NCBI GenBank assembly: GCA_958450365.1
Contig: CAUEEP010000733.1
Coordinates: 930,001-994,000 of the forward strand
Direction: 5' to 3'
Source of the DNA: Mesorhabditis belari
Taxonomy: Eukaryota; Nematoda; Chromadorea; Rhabditida; Rhabditidae
DNA: 64,000 bases
Positions 34,401-45,166 of the stretch are shown piece after piece (position 1 is the stretch's first letter; the number at the start of each line of letters is the position of its first letter). Both the position numbers and the translations under genes were made by a program. Under the pieces are notes generated by a model. That model did not search any database. It had not been told where the DNA came from and saw only the letters and a program-made list of their open reading frames with translations.

Positions 34401-35454
34401 TTGATCTTCAGCTTACCCGCTTGGTGGCATACTTCAGCGGCAAAAGTGAAGCGCTCAACGACGTCGCTTTGAATTTCCTCCTCTATAAAGGTTGTTACTG
34501 ATAAAAACATTAAAAACTCAACTTGAGTTTTGTTTATTTCGTTTCATTTTCGATTTTTTCGATACCTGTCAATGGAATCGGTTTTCCATAGGTTAATCCC
34601 AGGGTTTTTCCCTTTAGTTGTATATCGGATGAGCTCCGCGGATGAGGATTGACTATTGTTGGAGTTTGACGGCCACCCTGAAAATCAAAAATAGCCATTT
34701 TTAATAGAGTCCTCACATGTGTGAGCTGAACAACAGCCAGCGCTCCGTCTGCTTTGCAAGCTTTTGCGTGTCTAAAAAGGTTAAATTATTTCTAGATTTC
34801 TGAGAAATACAGTAAAATTTGACAAATCTAAACCTTTTCAACTGAGCTCTCAACTTCGGGGAATCGTTTTCCTTGGAGATGAGCAAATTGCCGGGGCCTT
34901 CAAGGTGAAGCTAAACAATTCCTTTTCATTTCATTTAATGGATTTTAATTTACCGGATCAACGGGGACATTTCCAGTCAAAATCATCCCAAAACCTCCAT
35001 TTCCCCATTTTTCATAGAGATTGATAAGGGAATCGGTGGGAATCCCGTGTTCTTTCGGGGAATCGGGAGAGTACGTGCTGAGACGTTCGGTCATGGCTGC
35101 CTGAAGGAATAGGGTGGAGAAATATCGTTATTTTAAAGCTGGAAATATGAAATTTCATTTTCTCATTGAATAGTACCAGTGGAAAAGCTAAATTCCCAAA
35201 ATGGACAATAAAATAGCTTAGATTTGCCCCAAGAGTTTGGGATAGCAAATGTCCGAAATATTATCAAAAAACGGTGCACTATTATTAGAGAAAAGTTATT
35301 AGAGAAATTTTATGTTATTAGAGATAAATGTTTTTATTAGTCTTTCTACCTTCATCAATCGATTCCTTGCCATTTTTCCTGAGTTGAACTTCATCTCGTT
35401 GCCAAGTACGGAGATATTCTCAACGGCATCACCATGAATCCTTTCAAAGACCAT
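31468..35454 (-). pseudogene. NADH:flavin oxidoreductase, right copy, split by a mariner
   Basis: Runs from the ATG at 35454 to the stop near 31468. Its exon 3 keeps frame where the left copy is shifted (PKLRAQLKRHAKACKADGAL), and the catalytic exon is intact though changed ([18 protein letters not shown], so HGAHG becomes HGGHG). The mariner at 31777-33047 sits in the intron before the penultimate exons. The acceptor before the THFRKLLPKS exon reads CCCGTGCACATGACAC, lacking the AG present in the left copy (GATTCACAG). The 3' part is therefore probably not spliced correctly. The two copies are damaged at different places. Confidence 0.75.
31777..33047 (+). mobile_element. Mariner element with near-complete transposase (1271 bp)
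   Basis: The terminal inverted repeats begin TTAGGTACGGAAAA and extend to TTAATGTCGTA on both sides, with TA flanks. The transposase reads YEFKLGHNASEATQNINQAF, helix-turn-helix TEGELATHFGVTPHTIGNHL, WVPHQL, the first catalytic D in IVTCD, the second in LLQDNAHPH, the third in YSPDLSPTDFHFF (D34D spacing). Frame breaks: TGTGATAAAATGGGTCC lacks two bases of the usual TGTGATGAAAAATGG (about 32405), and the N-terminus is one base out before YEFKLG. It inserted into the right-arm oxidoreductase intron after the inverted duplication, since the left arm has an empty site. Confidence 0.9.
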
Positions 35455-36011
35455 TTTGAGGAGAACTTGTTAGTAAATCAAGTAATTTTAATCTAATCTT
35501 TCACATTATATACTTTTCTTGCCCTACAAAATACTCGTTCTTTGGGTAAAAATCATCGAAAATCCATAGAAAAAGGCTTTCGGCGGGTTTTCTCTCTCAA
35601 AAATTGTCAAAATTGACGCTAATTTGTGTTAAAAGATTTTTCTGATTTTGAAAACAGAAAGAGCACAATTTCTCTCATTTCACAAACACTCTTTCTCTTT
35701 TTCCGAAAGAGTTTGTGACATTTGTGCACTAGACAGATTGATTTATGGTGAGAATGGAAACATTTGATATTCTAAAATCCATAGAAAAAGGCTTTCAGCG
35801 GGTTTTCTCTCTCAAAAATTGTCAAAATTAAAAATTAAAAATTGAAAAAATAAAAATTCCTTATGGACAAGAGTTCAATGTTCTTCATGTTTTAAGACAC
35901 AATTTGTATCCATCTTTCAAGCTGTTTCAAGCTGTTTCAAGCATTACTTACCCCTAAGTGGGTATTCGTTGTTAATCAATGGGATTAATTGCGCAAAAAC
36001 ACATAAATTCT

Positions 36012-38262
36012 TTATGACGTTTGATTTTTCGGTTCACTTAATACACACAAATTTTTCGATTGATTCTCTTTATTCTCATCTCCTTTCTTTGCTTCTTCAT
36101 CGTTTTTCCACTAAATTTTTTCATAAATAGGCTATTCTTCAAAAAAAATATACCAATTTCACTCCCTGTTTCTCCAACTTTTCCATCAGATCTTTCTGTC
36201 GGTTTTGAAGATTTTCATTGAGTGCATCAGCTGCATTTGCAACAATTTTCTAGACAATTTCCTAGTTTATACATGTTTAAGAACTGAAAAGCTCTACCTG
36301 GATCATTGGCATAAAAGAGTTCGCTCGACGATAGAGAAGAACTTTTTGAAAGATTTCTTGTCGAATTCTTGAATGTTTATTCCAAATCTCTTTGTACCCA
36401 TCATTTCCCCTTTTTCGTGCCCATTCAAAAAGTGATTGGGTAAGGAAATCAAAAAGACTTGTCGAGAAAGGACTCGGAAAGATTTGACCTTTCTGAAACA
36501 TTTCAATCTTTTCACTTTTTAACTAACTTTAACTTTTTTGAAACAACTTCGAGTTCTAAAATAACCGACCAAAGCTAATTTCCCGTGTTTTTCTTGATCA
36601 ACCAATTCCTCAGGAATAACCACATCACAAAGTGTCTCCAAACCACTCACAGAAAAATCTCCAAAGTTTTTTGCTAGCTGAAAATTTGATTCCTAATTTT
36701 AGAAGCTTCATTTGCAACCTGTTCCACGAGTTTGTAATTCAATTCTCTTTGGATTTCCATTTCTTTTGTTTCGAGTTCAAAGAGAAGAAGTTCATAGGTA
36801 TCCCTTTGATCGATTAGACCCTAAAACATGGCAAAAAGGTGGATTTTGTTCTTGTTTTTTCTTTTAATAACCGACTGACTTTGAATTGCAAGCTAAGTTC
36901 GCGTTCTTTTCGAAGAACTCGATCATTCCATTCATTTCGTTCGTATTTGGTGAGTCCTAGAGTGGATTGTTTATGAATTTGTATCAACAATCTGCTTAAA
37001 TGAACTCAGCTATTCAAATTCAAATCTACGCTCAGAGCTAAGATCCTTACAACTAAAACTGCCTACAACCTAAATTTTTGAAAATATCCAGTATTATTTT
37101 TCGCCAATCATCTCGAATTGCAGCTGAATCGATCAATTTTCGGGAATAGTTTCCTTCGACGAGACGCTCCTCCTAGAAAAACAAATACCTTTGATTTAAA
37201 AGGTCTTAATTCTTAAAGTGATATTTAGCATTTTTCATAGAAAGTTCCTAAAAATTGTAAAGGAAAAGTTTTCCGAGTTAAATTGCTAGAAAATCCAATC
37301 ACAAACCAGCAACTTTGTCCGTTTCTCGATCAATTTTGCCGTTTCCGACTCGACACCGATAAGACCCAAGTCCAATTTTGCATTATTTAGTTGTTTCTGA
37401 AATGACAAATACACTAGTTTCTTTTTTTTAAACAAACATTCAATTCTTCTTCAACTCTTGCTTGTTCAGCCCCTTGCTTTTCCAAAATTTCTACGAACTT
37501 CGAGCTCTTTGCCTAAAGTTTGGGTGAACTTTATGAATGGGTTAAACTAAACCCAAGTCTCCAGAACACTTTTCTCGTATGCGAAATCGCTTGTCCAAGC
37601 TGAGTTCGCATTTTGAAGGGCAATGTTTGCCACCGAGCAATGAATCAACTAAAAGAACTGATTGATTGGTTGGCTGATGAGGAGAAAAAATCTCTTTTGC
37701 TAAGCAATTAACGTTTGAATAGGCAGATTGTCAAAATCGTTTTCCCTAAAGTTTTCGCTGCCAACCTTTTTGCAAAATCTTGCAATTTCCAACCATACCA
37801 TTTACGAAATAATAATTCCCTATGGGCAAAATTTCAATCTATTAATTTTTTAACATACAATTTGTATCCATCTTTCAAGTTGTAATCGGCCTACTCACTC
37901 GTAAGGGGGGTATTCATTGTTAAACGATGAGATTAACCCTGGCACTCAAGATCCACATGCACCTCATGTATGAAATAATTTTGGCTTTGTTAGCGCAACC
38001 TTCATGGCCCCACCAAATCACTCACCTGAAGATTGTCAAAATCGTTTCCCCCAAATCGATCCGCGTTCGCGAAATTAAAGTTTCAATTTTCAAACTAAAC
38101 CCACAAACCTCGCAAAATGCCCGAAAATCGTGCAAACTCTTTTGCTGGCATTCTTTTTGCTTTATGCATAATAAGTTCCTTCAAAGCCAGTACTCCATCG
38201 ATAAATTTTTCTTTTCGTCAACTAAGCTTTGTACTTTTACAAAATTATTTAACCTTGTTCGG
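36012..38262 (-). pseudogene. Inverted partial copy of the GBP-like GTPase (helical C-terminal half only)
   Basis: Reverse complement of the exons from 21563 to 23910, with no G domain, ending at the same ENQSKN..QTS-type C-terminus near 36012. It carries the same CATTTTGCGAGG frame break as the left copy (38113-38124) plus private changes (for example a deletion replacing the FVDFVQKLKLLNKVL region). Truncated at the outer edge of the palindrome, so it cannot make a GTPase. Confidence 0.8.
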
Positions 38263-38269
38263 CAATAAC

Positions 38270-39996
38270 GGCAATAAAAACAAAAATTTCTAGATCTTCA
38301 TGGCTGAAATCGGGAAGAAACTTGAAAGCGGAGAGCCGGTACTTGGTGTTTTCCAATTTGAATCGAATATCGCTGTTTGATCTCAAAATTTTTATGCATC
38401 TTGTTGAATTGTACATAAGTTTGTCCTAGATGCAATAAAGTTTTCACTTGATTTTTTGTTTTCCAGTAAAGCACTCTCATTCAATTCTCACCGTTCTTTA
38501 AGAAGCTCTGCAACTCGATTTCTCAGTCAATACCAATTGACCAACAAAGACTAAAGTTTTACTGCTTTACGGCCATACGTTTCGGAACTTGTTCGTGAAA
38601 AGATACGCTCAATGGGCTGGGAGCTGCGGGCATACCCAGCATATGGTCCCGATATGATTACTATCTTTTTGAGCAACAGTTTGGTAGCACAACCCAATAA
38701 AATTTCAATAAAAAGTAATTGGGTTAATCGGGCAAGAATTCACAAAGATGCTGACCAAATACCGAGCTGACATAAGTTTGGAGCACCCTGTCCCGATCTG
38801 AATAGCATGAACCGGAATAGCATGCAGTGCAAGCGATTTGTAAGAAGTCAATGAATAAATATTTTTCATATGCTACATTGTAATAATGCACTGCGTGATG
38901 AAATGAAAATCAAAGTTTCTCTTACTATGCTGTACTTCACTTTGCCAAACTGTGGATGTTCGAATCTTATTTTTGAAGTTTTATGTTGTTCATGTGCAAG
39001 AAAAGAATAGAAATTTCGATAGAAAATTCAATCAATATGGGAATTGTTCAAAAAAATGTAAACATCCCAAAAGAAACCAGGCAAAAACACACGATCGCCT
39101 CCAATAAACAGACCTGACGTAAACGAATAAGATCCAGGAGGAGTGAGGCAAAAATTGAATTATTTATCGTGTGATTTCTGCACATTTGAATCAATGATGA
39201 ACGAATTTTCGACGGAAATTCAAAAGAGATTTGATTTTGTGTGAGTTTTAGAGAGATTACCGTACTAGTAGCGCATTTTTAATGGAAGCTTTTGTTTAAG
39301 ATATTCAACTAAGCGGTTTAATGAATTTCCGGTACTTGTCCGTTCTGTCCGTGATTGTATCCATCACCAATGGATTTATGGAGTATATGAAGTTTGGTTT
39401 AAGTTCCATTAATAAAGAGCATCCCCGGTGTATCCGATCTCGGTCTGCACCATGAATTCTGCAAGATAACTTGAGAGGAAATGTCGAGCTCTTCCGCGCT
39501 CCACCTTGTTCCTTTTCCGCCATTTAGCACTGCCCCAAATCCATTCCACCGTTTGAGAACCTCTTCGAGAATAAACTTTCATCAATCTCAACGAAGCGGC
39601 CGGGACCTCTGATCTTCTTGATTGGCTTGTCGATGAGAAAATCTCTCTGCAAATTTTAAAATTGGCAGTTGTCTTGTGGTTGATTCCAAGGGGCTCTTCA
39701 CAAAATTTGGGGCTTGTTAGCTTCTTCGTCCAATAATAGATGAAGTGGTTGATTGTCACACAAGGCAGATGGGCTCCTTGAAACCACGTTGCATTTTGAA
39801 CTTCTACTTGATGGACTGCTTAAAGCTGATGAAGTCCGGGAAGTTTCGTTCAGACCAGTCTTGGACAATTCGTGCTTTGTGGGCAGGCGCCGCATCTTGC
39901 TGAAAGCACCAAGTTGCGATCAAAATTTTCATAATAAACAAAAGTAGCAAAGATAGTCAACCGAAAAGCGCGTAACAGTAAAGCGGGGGAAACGGA
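38270..39996 (+). repeat. Direct extra copy of the 29224-31140 block
   Basis: From GGCAATAAAAACAAAAATTTC onward this matches 29224 onward in the same orientation, including the oxidoreductase last exon, the GGGAGCTGCGGGCATACCCAGC segment, the Merlin-like relic and part of the DD37D fragment, with deletions and a unique 330-bp stretch (about 38960-39300). It begins within 8 bp of the palindrome outer edge. Confidence 0.8.
39305..39800 (-). mobile_element. ISXO2/Merlin-like transposase relic, second copy
   Basis: Same sequence class as 29940-30590, same orientation, again with the minus-strand motif region upstream of VEWIWGSAKW. A one-base insertion (GGCCGGGACC versus GGCCGGACC) separates the two copies. 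No intact transposase. Confidence 0.4.
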
Positions 39997-40353
39997 GGTT
40001 GATTCGGGTAATTTTGGGGCATCCTGTAAGATGCACGCAATTCGTGACCGTTCTTGCAGAGACGTCGGGTTTCCAAAAGTTTACACTGCTCGAAAACGCG
40101 AATCGTATCCAATTCGGTTGAGGGGAGAAGATAGAAGATGTGAAAAATGATTTTGTCTTTAGGCTTTTGTCCACCTTTGTCTTTTGTCATTGTCTGGAAA
40201 CTCGTATGCAAATTTTTAGCGGGAGATAGAAGCGATATGTAATGCATTCTTATCCAACGGGGCGTAGACTGGATAAGTACTGAATTTCCCTTAGTTTTAG
40301 CTTTTCCCTTTTGGGGCATCTTACAGGATGCCCCAAAATTACCCGAATCAACC
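39997..40353. mobile_element. MITE with 38-bp terminal inverted repeats
   Basis: Ends GGTTGATTCGGGTAATTTTG and its exact complement, extending through GGGGCATCCTGTAAGATGC on both sides; 357 bp total. The terminal motif resembles that of the DD37D remnant at 41940-42560, so it may be moved by that family. The internal sequence is non-coding. Confidence 0.8.
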
Positions 40354-40399
40354 CGACAGCTAAAATACTCAGCATTCATTCTATAATACTTTTTTTCAG

Positions 40400-43265
40400 C
40401 TACAACGATCCGGAACAGATTTGGAAAAAGCGGCTGATCGCTCTGGGAATCATTGTATTCGTTGGAATCATCTTGTACAAAACGTGAGCACCAAAATGAC
40501 ATAATATTGTTATGGATGCGCGTTTTTACTATTTTGTAAATTTCTCAAGATATCGAACAGATGTTTATGAGTGTTATATACCATTCGAAAGCTGAACATC
40601 TCCTCTACATTTTGGAATAAAAACGTTTTTGAATTCATTCAACTTTTTGGGAAATTGACTGCACAAAGGGAGAAGTCGTTTTCGAAAAAAAACCCATTCC
40701 AGTTAAGCTATTCCTCAAGTAAATTTCTCAAGATATCGAACAGATGTTTATGAGTGTTATATATCATTCGAAAGCTGAACATCTCCTCTACATTTTGGAA
40801 TAAAAACGTTTTTGAATTCATTCAACTTTTTGGGAAATTGACTGCACAAAGGGAGAGGTCGTTTTCGAAAAAACCCGTTTCAGCTTAGCTATTCCTCAAG
40901 TTTTATGGTGTAAAATAACCGCCCAGAAAAGAAAAGAGAAGTAAAGATGCTCTGAAATTGTTATATTTAAAAAGAAGTTGTATTGATATATGTATTGGCC
41001 AAACATCAAACGGTTAACTCGTTTTGAGCGGAGCTAAAAGTTGATCCAAAGGCACCCTTCCATTTTTTGGCCACCTCTTCTTCTGTGCAGTCAATTTGCC
41101 CAAAAGCTGGTCAAATTCAAAAACATTTTTATATCAAAATGTAGAGGAGATCTTCAGCTTTCAAATAATACTCATATATATCTTTTTCTTGATTTCGGTA
41201 TCTTGAGAAATTTACAAAATAGTAAAAAAACGCGCATTCATAACTGGTCGACAACCCAATAAAAGCTCGAACTTTCAGAATTCACAACCCATTTCACTAC
41301 TCTCTTAATAAAGTTCTTTAGATTTCAAACGGAATCCGAAGTCGAAGCTGTAGCCAACAAAGTTGATCGGAGAGAGTTCGCCAGGTTAACTTTATTTAAA
41401 TCAAAATAATGTATAGAGTCGATTTCAGTTCATGTGAACAAACATGGAGGCGCTTTGGGGAGTATTGCTACCATGTATGTACCTAGAAACTGAATCTTAA
41501 GATCAAAAAAAATAATCTTAGCGAACAGATTCATAAACTTACAAATGTTCAGATCAACAATGCTTGGACGCGTTATGATAGAGCGGTGGCATATTGTGAT
41601 AAATTTGATAGTGAATTGGCATCGATTCACGGACCAGATGAGAATCAATTTCTTCTGGGTTCAGATTAAATTTATACTTATAATTTGTTGATTTAGAACT
41701 TCTTCGCCGTAAAGGGACAGACGGAGGCGGATGGATTGGGTTTAAGGTAATGAGGAAGAAACTTTAAATTAAAACCATAGAGAGACTCTGATTAGAGTAC
41801 AGTCGATCATCGATATAACGGGCACCCGATATAATGAACTTTCCCGACATCATCAAACAAATGCCGATTCCTAGAACTTCTAGGAATCGGCATTTGTTTG
41901 GTGATGCCGGGAAGTTCATTATCGAGATTCGACTGAAGAGTGGCGCAAAATGACCCGAACCGAATAAAATTGAGGAAGCAGAAGCCTCTTCTTTTCAAAT
42001 TAATAATTAAAAAATAACAATTTATTCTATAAGTGATAATTAACAAAACAAATTACTTTCTTTCAACCTTTTGTTACCTTTTGCGGTCTTTTGCGGCCGC
42101 CACTAAGACGTGCTAAGATGTTTTGGGAATGCGTCGACTGTGGCGGAAAGGTAAGCGACGTTAAGCTCGTCCCAAACTTTCTGAAGAGATTTCTTGAGTG
42201 AATCAAAAAAAGTATGGCGCTTTTTTCATGCTTTCGCTTCAAGGATGCTCCAAATCGAATTTGGTCACAAAGCTTTGAAACGACTAATAGTCTCAGAAAA
42301 AAAAACCGATTTGTCAACAAAGAGTCGACGAGAAATTTCTTTTTGTGGAATTCCCTTTCGGTGTAGGTGTGATGATCGAGTCTCTGTGCACAGACTTTTT
42401 CAAAATTCTTGTTTCTAAGACATTATAATTCCAGGGAAACGCTAGGAAAACGTAAAAATAAAGGAAAAACACAAAAACTCGGAATAAAGTTGCGAAAAAA
42501 ACTGTTGCTGAAGTTTGGGTGCGCTAGTTCGGGTGATTTTGCGTCACCCTGTACTGATGCTTAAGGTTGTCCGATAACTGGCAATTATTTCCAAAAGTTA
42601 TGAACGATTTAACTTGGTAGAGAATCATTCTATTTAGTAGGAGATATAAAAATATTAAAGGGTCGCCAAATAAACCCAAATTTTTAGCTGAACGAGAGCA
42701 AGTGGATCTGGGCGGACAAGACGCCATCGGACTACACAAATTGGCACAAAGGGGAACCGAATCTACTTGACACTGAACATTGGGCTGAGGTGGAGTTCAT
42801 AAATTCGACTCTTTCCGATTATCCGGTTCCTGAAAAAGATCCGCTCCCTGTAGAAAGTGCACCTATTTTGGAGCTTTGTATTTTGGAGCTCTGTATCTCA
42901 AGTTCCATAAAAGATGGCAGAGACTTTTTGAGCTCATTTCAAAGGGCTAATCTAGAGCTATAAGCTATAGTAAAAAGTAGAATGAGATCTATCTTGAGAC
43001 TCGAAGGTAAAAAGCTTCAAATAGGCGCACTTTTTTAAGGACCGAACTTTTTTTAGAGACCGGGGAATTGACTAAACAAATGCTAAACATCAAAAACATG
43101 AAAAACAAATAATGACTTGATAACACAGTTATTATGTATATGTTTCAATCATGCGATCAACATTATAGTCTATATTGGCTTTAGATGAGAGCCAATGATG
43201 GAACGTGGAACAATAAAGCTGATACGTACCCGGTGCACGCCATTTGCAAGAAACCAGTCGATTAG
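40400..43265 (+). CDS. Type II membrane C-type lectin
   Basis: The first identified exon gives a short basic cytoplasmic stretch and one membrane helix (RLIALGIIVFVGIILYKT). Later exons give a single C-type lectin domain: WRRFGEYCYHV, RAVAYCDKFDSELASIHG, ENQFLLELL, GGGWIGFKL, WIWADKTPSDYTNW, KGEPNLLDTEHWAEV and a final exon ending HAICKKPVD. The EPN motif that gives mannose-type sugar preference is present, while the W-N-D calcium triplet is replaced (H-W-A-E), so calcium-dependent binding is uncertain. The start codon exon was not found; it may lie in or before the MITE at 39997. Introns carry at least three inverted-repeat elements. Nematode CLEC genes are often pathogen-responsive. Confidence 0.7.
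40509..41246. mobile_element. Inverted-repeat element with internal tandem duplication
   Basis: Ends GTTATGGATGCGCGTTTTTA and, at the other side, the near-complement GTAAAAAAACGCGCATTCATAAC. Inside, a block of about 183 bp starting AAATTTCTCAAGATATCGAAC is repeated twice in tandem (about 40538-40905), and a third, diverged copy is inverted (41080-41225). Intronic in the lectin gene. Confidence 0.7.
41804..41938. mobile_element. Pogo/Tigger-type solo hairpin
   Basis: Begins CAGTCGATCATCGATATAAC, like pogo-family termini, and folds into a near-perfect hairpin with arms of about 34 bp (CATCAAACAAATGCCGATTC and complement) around CTAGAACTTCTAG. No coding content. Confidence 0.6.
41940..42560 (-). 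mobile_element. DD37D transposon remnant, internally deleted
   Basis: Ends AGTGGCGCAAAATGACCCGAAC (left) and the approximate complement GTTCGGGTGATTTTGCGTCAC (right). On the minus strand, KVWDELNVAYLSATVDAFPK matches the C-terminal tail of the transposase family also seen at 30716-31045. The catalytic core is missing. Intronic in the lectin gene. Confidence 0.6.
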
Positions 43266-43481
43266 CAACAATGATAAATATTAATTACAAATTCTTCTTT
43301 TGAAATTTTGCACTACGGGAAGTTATTTTTGGAAAAACTGGATTCTCTCGTTGGTTGTTTCAGAAAATCTCTTATCTCTTATCTCTTAAAACGCTTTAGG
43401 ATATCTCTCAAAACTGTGTTTCACTTTATCTTTTGGTCAAAATTGATAAAAATCCACGAAAAGCTCAATTGAACAGAAGAA

Positions 43482-44264
43482 ATGCCAAGATTTTTGATAA
43501 TTCTTTTCACGTTTTTGATAATCATGAATCAAATTCTTGATTTTGCGTCCACTCGAAACAGTTGTATCTTTTCAAAAACGCCGTATTTACCCCTGCCTTC
43601 ACTAGTTATTGTATTGCGCTCGCCGTTCATGTTCGTCAGGGTTCGCTTTAACTTATTGGACTCATCATTCTATTTGGAAATTTAGATTTTTGTTTGTTGG
43701 TGCATACTTTTTTCATTTCTTGACCTGTTGGCGAACGGGAAACAGTTACTGTGAAATTCGAAATCAGTGGCCTCGAAAATCCAAAAGGTTTTGCGAAAAT
43801 TTTCACTTAGCTCAAGTCGCCAATATTTTCCATCAGAAATTCGGTTCATTAAATTTTGTTGATTCCAGTCATTGCCCATATCTTTTTTGCTTTTCCCGCT
43901 ACTCTCAAATTACATTTATCCTTTTTTAGATCGAAAGATGCCTTACGTGTAAATCACCGCCCATCAAAATGGTATCGTCACGTGTAGCCGCAAAGGAAAC
44001 ATCACACCAACGAACGATTACACGACCTGGGGATTCCAATGGCACATTTGTTTCTTCACTTCATGAAAGATGCGGCGGTTATCCCCCCGATTCGGAGTCA
44101 GTTTTTAAATAGGAGTAAGTAAGTAACAAAATGAAATTATTAGGTGTTCAGATGTCAAAGAATTCCTCTCAATTCTCGACACCCGATGTATAGAAATTGT
44201 TTCTCGTTTTTCTGTTTCTGTGGTTCGAAGTTGTGATCACTGTGAAGCTTCGTGTGATCTGTAA
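43482..44264 (+). CDS. Possible secreted cysteine-rich protein
   Basis: The first exon has a signal-peptide-like start (MPRFLIILFTFLIIMNQILD). A splice-supported 3' part (from an acceptor at about 43929) reads IERCLTCKSPPIKM, LHERCGGYPPDSE, then after a short intron CSDVKEFLSILDTRC and RSCDHCEASCDL before the stop. Nine or so cysteines in about 95 residues suggest a disulfide-rich secreted factor. The RCGG element superficially recalls PDGF/VEGF-type cystine knots but the following cysteine pair is absent, so I do not assign it. The middle exon(s), 43600-43930, are unresolved. Confidence 0.35.
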
Positions 44265-45166
44265 GTAACTCGTATTTCATCAATAAAACATCATATAGAA
44301 AAGTTTTTGGAACAGTCCAGGAATGAACAGTAGTTAGGGGTTTCATTCTAGTCTTCCAAAAATTTCGTTTCATTTTTAATTCAGATCTCATCGCAAATTA
44401 GATTCTTTGTCACTAAAACAACGAATTTAATTTGGGGAATGCCGAGAAAAAAACTGAATCATTTCTGAACTCTCTCCATTTTCAATTAGAGGTACAGAAT
44501 CATAAAAATTTGGTGAAAAGTCAAAAAAAAAATTGTTTTTTTGTTGGTCGATTGAGACTTGAGACAAATGTTTTTTTTGATTGTTGATTTATTTGTTGGA
44601 AGAACATGACTTACAAACTTTTTTTTTTCATTTTCTAGGAATGCACATTTTTTAAAGCTCACTTTTTTACAATGTTGAAGTTGAATTCTGAAATAAAAAG
44701 TATTCCAGTATTCCATATTGTAAGATCTACTAAGTTTTATCGTAGTCAGACAAAAGACTGATATTTTTCCGTATTCAAAAAAGTTGAAAGCAAAAATTGA
44801 AAGCATTCCTCAAAATTTTTGAGCAATTCACTCCATCTATGAGTAAATCATTAAAAATTAAAATTGTTAATTGCAAAAAATCTAAAAAACTGCTCAAAAT
44901 CTTTTTCCAGCTGGTTGTTTACGCATTCTACTTTAATTTTTTATTTTTCTTTATTCTTTACTCACGAATCTAATTCGTATGCCGAAAGAGAAAAATTAGA
45001 GAGAAATCGTTACTTTTTTTATTGGAAATTTTTGGCCTCTCTCAATTCGTCTTCAATTAAAAGAAGTATCGGTTTTTCAACCTTTTTATTTCGAATTTTC
45101 GAAAAATCAACTTGCAAAGTCAAGATTTCGAGAGAGATTCAAGAAGTTTTCGCTTTCTGCCGAGAA

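Larger units (their letters stand above)
31154..38262 (-). repeat. Large inverted duplication, right arm
   Basis: Reverse complement of 21533-29645, interrupted by a 1271-bp mariner (31777-33047). It lacks the LINE, the 95-bp exon repeat and the 1.3-kb local duplication found in the left arm. Arms differ by scattered substitutions and small indels, so the duplication is not brand new. Confidence 0.9.

Noticed and set aside
39957..40502. 181-codon minus-strand open frame
   Set aside because: It crosses a MITE with perfect inverted ends and the first exon of the lectin gene on the other strand; no family pattern.
43482..44264. PDGF/VEGF-type ligand
   Set aside because: The RCGG similarity is not followed by the cysteine pair and spacing that define the knot; kept only as an unassigned secreted candidate.
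44486..44806. 106-codon minus-strand frame upstream of the Srt gene
   Set aside because: Poly-Lys/Phe composition from AT-rich sequence; no splice or homology support.
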